This document shows positions 9,631-18,064 of a DNA stretch of 63,066 nucleotides, one piece after another. Where the stretch lies: positions 1 to 63,066 of the forward strand of contig JAHZKP010000042.1 in the NCBI GenBank assembly GCA_022600345.1, read 5' to 3'. The notes below the pieces were generated by a model. The model was not told the DNA's origin. It ran no database searches and saw only the letters and a list, made by a program, of their open reading frames with translations. This DNA is from Alphaproteobacteria bacterium. GTDB taxonomy: Bacteria > Pseudomonadota > Alphaproteobacteria > Rhizobiales > Hyphomicrobiaceae. A program made the translations under genes and the position numbers. The stretch's first letter is position 1, and every line of letters starts with the position of its first letter.

Positions 9631-9745
9631 GGAAATTAAGGAGGGCTGGACAAAAGCAGACTGGCGATCGGGTGGGAAATCGCCTGCCAACGTTTTTGCA
9701 TCCACGGTCATCTCTGCTTCGGGGAGTGGGGGGAGAGCCAGAGCA
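9591..9745 (-). ncRNA. candidate small RNA ending in a strong intrinsic terminator
   Basis: A strong orphan terminator (see 9591-9630) faces leftward, and no protein gene lies immediately upstream of it on the minus strand. The roughly 115 nt before it can form a hairpin GGCGAT/ATCGCC with a C-rich loop (TTCCCACCCG, about 9671-9692 on the plus strand). They also contain unpaired CCCTCC and CTCTCCCCCC stretches. A TATCAT -10-like element at 9753-9758 would place the 5' end near 9745. C-rich loops that pair with Shine-Dalgarno sequences are typical of alphaproteobacterial regulatory RNAs. It could instead be the end of an untranslated leader or of a short unrecognised gene. Confidence 0.4.
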
Positions 9746-10324
9746 GCAAAAGATGATACCGCACCCCTATCCAGCCGAGAGAAACAGCGGCTGCCTTAGA
9801 GAGTTGGTCAGTGAAATAAGATGTCGTTGGAACAAGTCCTCCGTTGCAATCGTTCTATGTCCTCAGTGGTGTCACCGGTGAGCTGGTGGCTTGCTGTCCG
9901 GCTTGAAAACAACAATAGCAGCGAGATCTAAATGCACGCTTAAGTATGCCGAAAACATGAATTACAATCTTGACGGGCATTTGTGTCGGAACCGCTTCTT
10001 CAAACCTCAGGAAATGGACAGGTTCGCCGGCAATAGCCGTACCTGTTGGTAGCAGAACTTGTTTTCGCAGGTGTCATCCAGCTGTCACAAAGAAAGTGGC
10101 TTTATTTCAGTATGTTACGCCAGGTTCGCGGTGGGCGGTCAGCAGCAATGCCCCATCGTCGCCTGAGTTTGCCGCTACGCAACGTCCCCGTGTCCACTAA
10201 CGAGTTTCCCGTAACGACTGGAGTTTCTTGACACCGCCCCTTGCCGAAGACATACCCAGCACAAATCCCTTGGGAGCGACGCCGGCCATATCAACCAGCC
10301 CGGCGGCCCCACCTGGAGGCAGTT

Positions 10325-10816
10325 ATGAGCAAACGAAAGCCCGTTGGCGGCACCCCTACCGGTAAGCCGCGCGCGTCAGCCGGAAGCACTTCGACAACAG
10401 AAACCATCGAACTGGAAGTTGGCTATAAGCCAACTGACAGCGAGCCCTTCATGAATGAGCGGCAGCGCAATTATTTCCGCGAGAAGCTGCGTCGTTGGAA
10501 GGAGGACATTATCGAGGAGACGCGCGAGACGATTTCCGAACTCAACAAGCAGTCCCAGCAACACGCTGATCTCGCCGACCGCGCAACTTCGGAGACTGAC
10601 AGGGCACTTGAACTGCGCGCCCGCGACCGCCAGCGCAAACTGGTCGCCAAGATCGATGCTGCCTTGTCCAGGATAGATGACGGCAGCTACGGTTACTGCG
10701 AGGAAACCGGCGAACCGATTGGGCTGAAGCGGCTTGATGCCCGGCCCATCGCGACCCTTTCGGTGGAAGCCCAGGAGCGTCACGAACGCCGCGAGCGCGT
10801 CTACCGCGCCGACTGA
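10325..10816 (+). CDS. dksA: DksA, RNA polymerase secondary-channel regulator
   Basis: This 163-residue DksA binds the RNA polymerase secondary channel and acts with ppGpp in the stringent response. The start at 10325 is set by GGAGG six bases upstream. The central coiled coil spans about residues 45-110, and its tip should carry the acidic residues. The C-terminal zinc-finger positions read C-x2-T-x17-S-x2-A instead of four cysteines, with the single Cys in YGYCEET. This one-cysteine arrangement is known from some alphaproteobacterial DksA proteins and implies a zinc-independent or thiol-sensing variant. The C-terminal helix is complete. Confidence 0.92.
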   Translation: MSKRKPVGGTPTGKPRASAGSTSTTETIELEVGYKPTDSEPFMNERQRNYFREKLRRWKEDIIEETRETISELNKQSQQHADLADRATSETDRALELRARDRQRKLVAKIDAALSRIDDGSYGYCEETGEPIGLKRLDARPIATLSVEAQERHERRERVYRAD

Positions 10817-11006
10817 ACGCTGTGCACTCGTTCCAGCACCTGTGATCATACTGGGTGCTGGACGTGAATTGACGACCGCGATGCGACAGCCGCGACCAAA
10901 TCGTTCCAGTCCGGCACGCCTGTTCACCGACTCTTAAGATTATTCCGCGATCCTCTTTAATCAATGGGTCCCCGACGGGAGCCAGGGTTTGAGGAGGGAG
11001 CGCGAA

Positions 11007-11417
11007 ATGAGCGACGAGCGCGCAGCGAGAATGACGAGGAAGGTGCTGTTCAGCCAGTTGTCCTGCCGCGCCGGCGTCGCGGTCGCAATGTTATCGGTTG
11101 GCGTTTTGCTGATCGTCATTGCCGGAGGCCGGCCAGACCGCCCCACCACCTATCCCGTCTTCGCCCAGCAATCGCTCGACAACATTGACAGTTCGCCATT
11201 TTACGAATTTGGCGTCGAGAACTCCCAACAGCGCCGGGAACTGGATACTGCTTCCCCGAGGGTCCAGACCCAGCCTCAGGTCCAGGCTTCAATCAAGCCT
11301 CGCGATTGGGCCCAGATGCAGCCCGCCCCGGCATTCGTTTTGCGCCCCGCTTTCAACGGCTCGCCAGCAGCACTGCCCCGCGAACTGCCAAGCCTGCATG
11401 CCCAAGCCAGGCAATAG
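11007..11417 (+). CDS. hypothetical single-span membrane protein
   Basis: This encodes a 136-residue protein. I chose ATG 11007 because GAGGAGGGAG precedes it at good spacing; an in-frame start at 10989 is possible. A basic N-terminus is followed by one hydrophobic span (about residues 20-40, VAVAMLSVGVLLIVIAGG), then a Pro/Gln-rich extracytoplasmic tail with no recognised domain. It sits 190 bp after dksA and is convergent with the channel gene at 11452, separated by only 34 bp. Function unknown. Confidence 0.5.
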   Translation: MSDERAARMTRKVLFSQLSCRAGVAVAMLSVGVLLIVIAGGRPDRPTTYPVFAQQSLDNIDSSPFYEFGVENSQQRRELDTASPRVQTQPQVQASIKPRDWAQMQPAPAFVLRPAFNGSPAALPRELPSLHAQARQ

Positions 11418-11451
11418 AACTCGCTCCCCTCAGACAGATACCAAGCTCCAA

Positions 11452-13905
11452 TCAACGCCGCACGAAGTCTGAGAACGCCAGCATGATCCAGCGCACGAAT
11501 TCCCGGATACCCTCCGCGATAGAGCGATCGGTCGCCGCCGAAGCAATGATCCAACCGATCGCAGCCAGCGTCAAAACCGGGACGGCATAGATCTGCGCGC
11601 CCCTAAGCATGGTCAGTTCAGGGCCTCTCGAGCTATCGCGTTCATTACGCGTTTCACGCACCTCGAAAATTGACAAAGCAATCATCAGCGAAACGATCGC
11701 GTAGGCACATACGAAAATCTTGTCCGACAGCGTGACTTCGTCTGAGTTCGGCTGGTTCAGCGCGAAATAAAGCGCAATCGCCGACAACAGCGCGGTCACC
11801 TGGATCGCGACCGTGGCGTTAAACTCATGTCGCGGAATGAACGCCGCCAGATAGGCGACGATAAGGATGAAGGCGAGAGGCACGACGACCCGCACCAGAT
11901 AATCCATAACCTCCCGGCGCATCACCCACGTGTAGTTGAAATTGTAATACGGGATAACGTGCTCTTCGAGCTGCCGGCCGCGCACCGACGTAATGATCCT
12001 GTCGGTCGTCCCCACGTAATGACTGACCAGCTTCCAATCCTCAACGTCAAACGACTTCCGGCGCACGTCTTCACCCGGTGGCTGCAGAATGAAAGCCTTG
12101 TCGGTTCCCGACGACTGGAACGAGATCGTCACCAACTGCTCATCGAATGGATATTTCGACAGGTCCGGCTTGAATGCGAACCGCCCGGTAACGTGATAAA
12201 TGCGCCGGGGGCCGAGCCCCTGGCCGACATCGTCGTAATAGGTTGCAACTTCGCGCCATCGTATCGACTTCACTGCCGTATTGCTGCGGAAAGCATTGGT
12301 GAAATCAATGGCCGAGATGTCTAGCTTGGCGTGCGAGCGAAGGGTCAGATAGAATTCCGCATCAAAGCGGCGCTCGTTGGTATCCACTTCAAACATTCGC
12401 ACCATATCCAGATGCAGATATAGCACCGGCACGTCTTTCAGCCGGCCATCGATGCGGATGAATTGAGCAGGATGCAGCACCGGCTTGGTCTGTCCGGGAA
12501 TCCGCCATAACAGTGTCGTGCGCTCGGAGGTCGCGCGGTCGTCGTTGAAAGTCCAGTATTGTGCCCGCCCTTCCCAGTAGCGCCGCCCCTCGCGAAGTTG
12601 GCCCAGCCCGCTTGTGATCCGCGCGCGAACGGCAGGTATGTCGTCATTGGTCGCGCCCGTCCATGCCTGTGCCCCTCCGGCCAGCCCCCCACCAGCCAGA
12701 CCACCACCGGCATTAGTGAGATTCCCACCCGCCGCCGCTTCCGCGACCAACTGGACCAGATCGGCGTATCGCGCGCCATAACCCAATTCGCGTGCTCCAA
12801 GCGCCAACGCAGAAGTCGCCTCGCCTGCCCCGGCACCGCCAAGCTCGATTCCCAGTTCGCGAGCCAGTCGTTTGGTGCGTTCGTTGTTAAGATTGGCCAC
12901 ACCCCCGGTAGATAATTCAAACAACGTACCCCCGAAGCGCTCCGCCCCTTCACCGCTTTTCAGTGCGCTGGCGATACTGCCGTATGAGATGAAAACGGGC
13001 AGCCGGACACCGCGCTTCGCCATCCGCGAAAGGAACCTCGCGCCCAGCTTCGATCCCATCGCCAACACAACCATTTCAGCCCGCTCGGCAACAAGCCGGT
13101 CGATCGCCCTGTCATAGTCGGCGACAACAGTGGCATCGGTTTCCCAGAACGTCGAAACGATGCCCGGCCCGTCCCTGGCTTCAATTAGATGCGACAGGTA
13201 ACTGTTGGTGAAAAGGTCGTTGGCAAAGCCCGCATAGGCGATGCGTGTGATCCTTTTCTTAGCCGCCAGCGCCAGAAACACATCGACTTCTTCGCGAACC
13301 GAATGCGCCAGCGAGTAGACGGTGGGGTATTGCTTGAATAGCGATTCAACCGACATTTCCGAAATGAACGGGACACCGGCCTTGCCGATGCTATCGACCA
13401 CCTGCGAGCCGCGCGACGAACTCCACAATCCCAGGACCGCGATCAGCCTGGGGTCGGCCAGTGTGTTGCGAACGTTGGCTATCGTCTCGGTTGCATTATC
13501 GTGATCGTCGTAGAATTTCACTTTGAGCCGTCGACCCAAAACGCCGCCCGCCGTATTGATCTCGGCAACCCGGTGACGAACGAAATCACGAATGGCCTGG
13601 GGTTCGCGGCGCGTGCCATCGGAACTCAGATGCACCGCAATGGTATAATGAGCCCCTAAGTCCTTTTTATCGCCAGCCGTGGAACCACCGCCGTTAGGTG
13701 CACCGTTTTTGGATGTTTCGGCCGCCGTACCAACCGTTACTCCGGCCACGGCTTGGTGAAACGTAACCGGACAGGCGACCACCAGGCAAACCAGCAAAGC
13801 CCGCGCCCAAGTCAGTTTGCCGCCCGCCCGATTGTAATTGCTCCGACCGGCCCATCGCCCGAAAGCCCGCCTGGTAACCGCGACGGCCCACTCAATGGCC
13901 AACAT
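11452..13905 (-). CDS. periplasmic-binding-protein / pentameric ligand-gated ion channel fusion
   Basis: This is a roughly 817-residue secreted membrane protein. After a signal sequence (ending about residue 55) come two parts. First is a type-I periplasmic binding protein domain of the branched-chain amino acid receptor kind (about 80-470, with AGGVLGRRLKVKFYDD and IAVLGLWSSS). Second is a Cys-loop-less pentameric channel module: a beta-sandwich ligand domain with the conserved Pro-loop KYPFDEQ (584-590) and four spans (M1 about 670-690, M2 697-716, M3 726-747, M4 772-792). Bacterial channels such as GLIC and DeCLIC share the channel part. The PBP part probably adds ligand sensing. It starts at ATG 13905; TTG 13944 would add 13 residues. 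It lies 165 bp downstream of an MscS channel on the same strand. Confidence 0.82.
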   Translation of the reverse strand: MLAIEWAVAVTRRAFGRWAGRSNYNRAGGKLTWARALLVCLVVACPVTFHQAVAGVTVGTAAETSKNGAPNGGGSTAGDKKDLGAHYTIAVHLSSDGTRREPQAIRDFVRHRVAEINTAGGVLGRRLKVKFYDDHDNATETIANVRNTLADPRLIAVLGLWSSSRGSQVVDSIGKAGVPFISEMSVESLFKQYPTVYSLAHSVREEVDVFLALAAKKRITRIAYAGFANDLFTNSYLSHLIEARDGPGIVSTFWETDATVVADYDRAIDRLVAERAEMVVLAMGSKLGARFLSRMAKRGVRLPVFISYGSIASALKSGEGAERFGGTLFELSTGGVANLNNERTKRLARELGIELGGAGAGEATSALALGARELGYGARYADLVQLVAEAAAGGNLTNAGGGLAGGGLAGGAQAWTGATNDDIPAVRARITSGLGQLREGRRYWEGRAQYWTFNDDRATSERTTLLWRIPGQTKPVLHPAQFIRIDGRLKDVPVLYLHLDMVRMFEVDTNERRFDAEFYLTLRSHAKLDISAIDFTNAFRSNTAVKSIRWREVATYYDDVGQGLGPRRIYHVTGRFAFKPDLSKYPFDEQLVTISFQSSGTDKAFILQPPGEDVRRKSFDVEDWKLVSHYVGTTDRIITSVRGRQLEEHVIPYYNFNYTWVMRREVMDYLVRVVVPLAFILIVAYLAAFIPRHEFNATVAIQVTALLSAIALYFALNQPNSDEVTLSDKIFVCAYAIVSLMIALSIFEVRETRNERDSSRGPELTMLRGAQIYAVPVLTLAAIGWIIASAATDRSIAEGIREFVRWIMLAFSDFVRR

Positions 13906-14109
13906 ATCAAACCCCACGACCAGCCTGCTCGTTTTGGGCAACAAGCTTGCCAGCTACGGCGCGGCATGGCGAGGTCTGGAAACGGGCGCGTGAATTAAAC
14001 GCTGGTCAGCGTGACGCAATTACCGCGCTGAAGACGACCAACAATTCGCCGTCTGTGCCCGGACCAGACCCCCGGCCAGACCCAAGAGCAACCTCGCGAC
14101 GTTTCACAT

Positions 14110-17088
14110 CTAACCGCCATTCCCTTGGCGATCTCCACTCGTGGCCGGCCCACCGCTGCTGGCGCCGCCCTCATCGCCCTTGGGCCCGGCCGCCCCGCCC
14201 GCGCTGTCTTTTTCGCCAGCCGGATTTTCTTGCCGGGCCATGAATTCCTGCGCCGCAGATGCCGCCCGCTCCGCCATCGCCCGCCCCATCGCGGACTTCA
14301 GGGAGTCGAGATCGCGCAGGTGCAGGTCTTGTTGCGGGAATGGAATCTCGATGCCCGCCTCGCGGAACTTGGCGATGATCAACTTGCGAACCGCCGTCTT
14401 GGTCGAAAGCGACGACCCAACGTCCGCGACGAAAATGCGCAACGAGAAATCAAGCGAGCTGGCGCCGAAATCCTCGAAAACGACAAACGGTTCGGGATAG
14501 CGCGCCACAAGCTCGCATTCCTTGGCGCTTTCCAGCAATAAAGCTGAAACCTGTTCGGGATCGCTATTGTAGCTGACCCCGATGGGAATGGTAATCCGCC
14601 CCAACGCGTTTCTGAGCGTCATGTTGGTGACGGTCCCGCTGATGAACTCGGAATTGGGAATGATCACACTGGCTCGATCGAATGTTTCAAGCTCCGTCGA
14701 ACGTACCGAAATTTTTCTCACCCGGCCTTCGAGGGTGCCCACCTTGATCCAGTCCCCGACATTGATCGGTCGCTCAACCAGCAGGATCAATCCGGAAACG
14801 AAGTTGTTGACGATCGACTGCAGTCCGAAACCGATACCAACCGACAAGGCACCAGCCACGATCGCCAGATTGGTGATGTCGAGACCGGCATACGAAAGCC
14901 CCACCAGGGCGGCTACTATGAAGCCCAGATAGCCGACCCCGGTGCGGATTGAATTGCCAAGCCCCTGTTCGGTACGGCTGGGGTGCAGGATGGTTTCGCC
15001 AAGCCACCGCTGCGCCATCCGCGAGGCAAAAATGATGCCCCCAAACAGCGCTAGCGCCAGCCCGATCCGCGCCAGAGAAATCTCTACGCCGCCGATTTCG
15101 AAACCGAATAACGCCCGGTTCGTCAGCGTCGATATTTCCGTTGCTGCAAACCCCACCGCCAGCAGTACGAAAGGAATGGCCAACAGGAACAAGACAATGT
15201 CGAGCAGGATCGACAACCCACGGCCGACGCGCTTGCGGACCTCCAGGGGCATGAACAACTCAGCGCCAGCCAGAGTCTCGCTGTTTTCAACCGACTCCTG
15301 CGCGATAGCCCGATTGGCCAGATAGAAAATCACCAGCAGGAACACGGCTCCGCCGATGTTCAACAATCCTGTCGCCAGGAAGTGAGCCAACGCGACATAG
15401 CCCGTTACAGCCGCGATCAGGATGGCTGCGGTGAGGACCACCAGCGGCACTTTGTGCAGCCGCCCGGCGAGGAATGCCAGCCGCTGCGTGCTCGCCGCAG
15501 GCGTGGCGATGTCTGTGCGAATGACCTGGATGAAAACGCCTGCAAACGCCAGTGCAGCGAGCCCGGTCCACACGATATTGACGCTGAGGGGCAGATACAG
15601 GCTGCCGATCACGGAACGAACGAACAGGTCGATCCCGAAAATCCAGATTGCCGCCCTGAGCAATCTGCGCACCTGCCAGGCCGCAGGATCGCCCAGATCA
15701 ACAACCCGCCAGTTGTGGCGGGCCGGCTGCAGATAGGCCGTCGTGAAGGCCAGTCCGGCTGCGATTACAACGATTGCCTTTAACGCCGCTACCGCAATCT
15801 CCCCGACCTGCAAATAGAGCAGTCCCTTGGCGTCAAGCCCGGCGTAAACGATCACGGCCGCGATGATTTTTGGCAGCATCCTTAGTGGGGCATTGAGGCC
15901 GGCAAACATGGCGCGCCGGGAAAATGGCGTCTCGCCTTGGCCCGCCCGCGACCGGATCAGCCGCCTGATCCTGCGGGAGGCCAGCTCAGAACCAAAGCCC
16001 ACAAGCATCGTCAGCCCGGCAAGCATCGCCAGATAAGCTGGAAAATCGATTGCCCGCGCGAACCACTCCGCGAAAATCGTCTCGATTTGCCGTCCCGCAG
16101 CGGGAAGCGCTGTGACAGCCTCCGACCAAATTCCCGGTGTGAGAAGGGACGGCGAACGGGCAAACAGGCCGCGTCGGAAATTTTCCAGCCGCAACTCCTG
16201 GACGCGGGTGATCAGTTGACGCCCCCGAACCTGCGTCAATTCCGTGATCTTGATCGCCCCGTCGACTTCCTTCAAGGCAGCATCCAGCCGTTTGCGGCCC
16301 GTTGCAACGCCTTCGGCCTCCGTCTTGCCCTCCTCTGGGGCAGGCCCAAGCCGCTCGATCAACGATTTGATGGAGCCCAGTTCCTGTTTTAGTCGGTCCC
16401 CGACGGACGACCCTTCAGACAAGATGAGCTCGATTGTCGGCAGCCGTTGCGTCAGTTCCTCATCGCGCTCCCGCAATCTTTCGATCGCCTTCTCAACAGA
16501 ATCCAGCCGTGTCGAAAGGCCTTTGGCTGTCTGGATATCTTTCAGGACCGGCTTTTTCAGCTCAATCGGCGGCACGGCTTCCTCGGCCGCAGGCTGTTGG
16601 GGCGCCACCGGCTCGGGCTCAGCTTGGTCTCCCGAAACCGAATTATTCGCTGCGCCATCCGGTTTTTCGTCAACAGGGGCTGCCTGCACCGTATCGACCG
16701 CCGGCGTGGGTGGCCGAGCAAGCTGCGGTTTTGCGGGCGCAGGTGGCGCTAGGGGTGCTGCTGCAGGATCCGCCGTTCGGCTCGTACCCGTCCGATTGCC
16801 CGCAGCTCCTCGCTTGTTGACATCTGGAGCCCAGGCAGATGGCCAGTTGAAGCGCCCCGCCCCCTCCTCACTGCCATCAGCCGGGCCCTGTTTCTCCCCC
16901 TTGGCGACGTCAGGGGTCGCCCCGTCGACCGATTGCCCGACAGTCGATTGACCGCCTGCTGCCGGCCGGCCGTTATTGGCGTCCTGGGCTGAAACGTGCC
17001 CGACCCAGACGACGGACACCACAAGTGCCACCATCGTAAAGAGAAGCAGCCAAGTCCGTTGCGCAGTCAGAAAAGACCAGTGCAGCAT
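14110..17088 (-). CDS. large mechanosensitive channel, MscS family with DUF3772 periplasmic domain
   Basis: This is a roughly 992-residue MscS-superfamily channel that opens on membrane tension to release solutes after hypo-osmotic shock. A signal peptide ends at HVSAQ. A Pro/Ala-rich linker and a helical periplasmic DUF3772 region with coiled coil (about 190-330) follow. Next come about ten membrane spans and the MscS pore helix and beta domain (FGLQSIVNNFVSGLILL, then VERPINVGDWI and IPNSEFI). A hydrophilic Gly/Ala tail ends the protein. ATG 17088 is preferred because the signal peptide fits and AGGA precedes it; an upstream in-frame start at 17166 gives 1018 residues with an unlikely leader. 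Confidence 0.9.
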   Translation of the reverse strand: MLHWSFLTAQRTWLLLFTMVALVVSVVWVGHVSAQDANNGRPAAGGQSTVGQSVDGATPDVAKGEKQGPADGSEEGAGRFNWPSAWAPDVNKRGAAGNRTGTSRTADPAAAPLAPPAPAKPQLARPPTPAVDTVQAAPVDEKPDGAANNSVSGDQAEPEPVAPQQPAAEEAVPPIELKKPVLKDIQTAKGLSTRLDSVEKAIERLRERDEELTQRLPTIELILSEGSSVGDRLKQELGSIKSLIERLGPAPEEGKTEAEGVATGRKRLDAALKEVDGAIKITELTQVRGRQLITRVQELRLENFRRGLFARSPSLLTPGIWSEAVTALPAAGRQIETIFAEWFARAIDFPAYLAMLAGLTMLVGFGSELASRRIRRLIRSRAGQGETPFSRRAMFAGLNAPLRMLPKIIAAVIVYAGLDAKGLLYLQVGEIAVAALKAIVVIAAGLAFTTAYLQPARHNWRVVDLGDPAAWQVRRLLRAAIWIFGIDLFVRSVIGSLYLPLSVNIVWTGLAALAFAGVFIQVIRTDIATPAASTQRLAFLAGRLHKVPLVVLTAAILIAAVTGYVALAHFLATGLLNIGGAVFLLVIFYLANRAIAQESVENSETLAGAELFMPLEVRKRVGRGLSILLDIVLFLLAIPFVLLAVGFAATEISTLTNRALFGFEIGGVEISLARIGLALALFGGIIFASRMAQRWLGETILHPSRTEQGLGNSIRTGVGYLGFIVAALVGLSYAGLDITNLAIVAGALSVGIGFGLQSIVNNFVSGLILLVERPINVGDWIKVGTLEGRVRKISVRSTELETFDRASVIIPNSEFISGTVTNMTLRNALGRITIPIGVSYNSDPEQVSALLLESAKECELVARYPEPFVVFEDFGASSLDFSLRIFVADVGSSLSTKTAVRKLIIAKFREAGIEIPFPQQDLHLRDLDSLKSAMGRAMAERAASAAQEFMARQENPAGEKDSAGGAAGPKGDEGGASSGGPATSGDRQGNGG

Positions 17089-17357
17089 CGATAGTCCTAA
17101 AGTGCAGGAGAGCGGAAGATAGAGGCGGCCGCCCATGAAAAGCCCCCCGACAATTGGAGACATCAAGGAAAATCGCGGGCGCCGCCATGCCGGATCACCG
17201 GACCACAGAAGGACTTTAATATGGCGATAAGGGGTTTCAGTGCACGCGACAAATCGCTGCCGCGCACACGGTTGATCATGTTCGCTGTTGAAAACGCCTT
17301 GTCAGGCTAGCAGGCCGACGGAAACCGACTCGTCTGCCGCATCTATTAGAGCGCGTA

Positions 17358-17729
17358 TCACGCGTCGCCAGCGGCTTGTCCCATTTTCCTTGCCGACCGG
17401 GAGAATATCGGAGCTTCAACCACGTCACCGCTGCTCCGTGAGCGTTTCAGGTTCTCTATTCCGGTATCGATCCCCGTTTCGATGACAACATCGACCGGCC
17501 CGCCGGTCATAATCAGGTGCTCTTTGCCATCACGTCGGATCAGTACGAGCTTGCGTCGCCCATCAAGTGCTGCCTGCTCGACGACATCCAGCCGCTTTTC
17601 ATTCTTGGGCTTGAACAGGCCGGCTCCGCCACCGCCGTTATCGACGTAGCTGCGCCACAACAAGGCTCCAGCCACAATCGCCGCAGCGACGAATACGATT
17701 ATCAACACCAACGACAGGATTTCCCACAT
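17358..17729 (-). CDS. fliO: FliO-like flagellar biosynthesis membrane protein
   Basis: This is a 123-residue protein with one N-terminal membrane span (about residues 5-26) and a short cytoplasmic beta domain. The core ALDGRRKLVLIRRDGKEHLI and GGPVDVVIE match the FliO/MopB pattern. FliO helps assemble the FliP ring of the flagellar type III export apparatus. No other flagellar gene is in this window, so the assignment rests on family resemblance and on the common placement beside cckA. It is divergent from cckA across about 330 bp. The C-terminus is basic and Ser-rich. Confidence 0.65.
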   Translation of the reverse strand: MWEILSLVLIIVFVAAAIVAGALLWRSYVDNGGGGAGLFKPKNEKRLDVVEQAALDGRRKLVLIRRDGKEHLIMTGGPVDVVIETGIDTGIENLKRSRSSGDVVEAPIFSRSARKMGQAAGDA

Positions 17730-18064
17730 TAGTTATTTTCGCGGCAGCCCCCGCCGCGCTCCGTATAAGATTGCTGGATCTGATCTGAAGGCATACTTTG
17801 GTGCCGACTCGATACGAACATTAAGCGAAATCCGTTTAATTTGCGTGACTTAATCAGACGTATCGATTCAATTCGACACAAATATATTCACTCGTCCCTC
17901 CGCGGTTCACCCCATCTTAACTGTGAACGCCCAGAAGTTGATGAGGCTTGCATGGCCCGTCACTCAAAAGATCCACATCTTTTTATGGCGTCCGACCGCA
18001 GGCCTCAATTATGGACCTAGTGCTTCCAGTCCAAAGGGCAGGCAGCGCGCGACAGCGTAAGAGT
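17730..18064. promoter_or_regulatory. divergent fliO/cckA regulatory region
   Basis: This AT-rich region separates divergent fliO and cckA. A perfect 7-bp inverted repeat (CGATACG at 17810-17816, CGTATCG at 17859-17865) encloses three TTAA tetranucleotides (17821, 17836, 17850). The TTAA spacings are 11 and 10 nt, so they are not the canonical TTAA-N7-TTAA CtrA box. Two GANTC sites (17806-17810 and 17865-17869), the target of the cell-cycle methyltransferase CcrM in alphaproteobacteria, flank the repeat. Cell-cycle control is plausible but unproven. Confidence 0.4.

Larger units (their letters stand above)
9460..10324. other. 865-bp intergenic region upstream of dksA and moxR
   Basis: I see no convincing protein gene here; reading frames in it lack ribosome sites and family features. 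It contains the small-RNA candidate at about 9591-9745 on the minus strand and should contain promoters for moxR (minus) and dksA (plus). The stretch 9900-10230 is AT-richer and otherwise featureless to me. Confidence 0.5.

Noticed and set aside
9970-10231. Short plus-strand reading frames upstream of dksA
   Set aside because: Two overlapping frames with no ribosome site or coherent protein character.
17821-17853. Canonical CtrA boxes (TTAA-N7-TTAA) upstream of cckA
   Set aside because: The TTAA spacings are 11 and 10 nt rather than 7.
17948-18064. Longer CckA N-terminus from the upstream TTG
   Set aside because: Non-ATG start without a ribosome site; the added residues show no conserved character.
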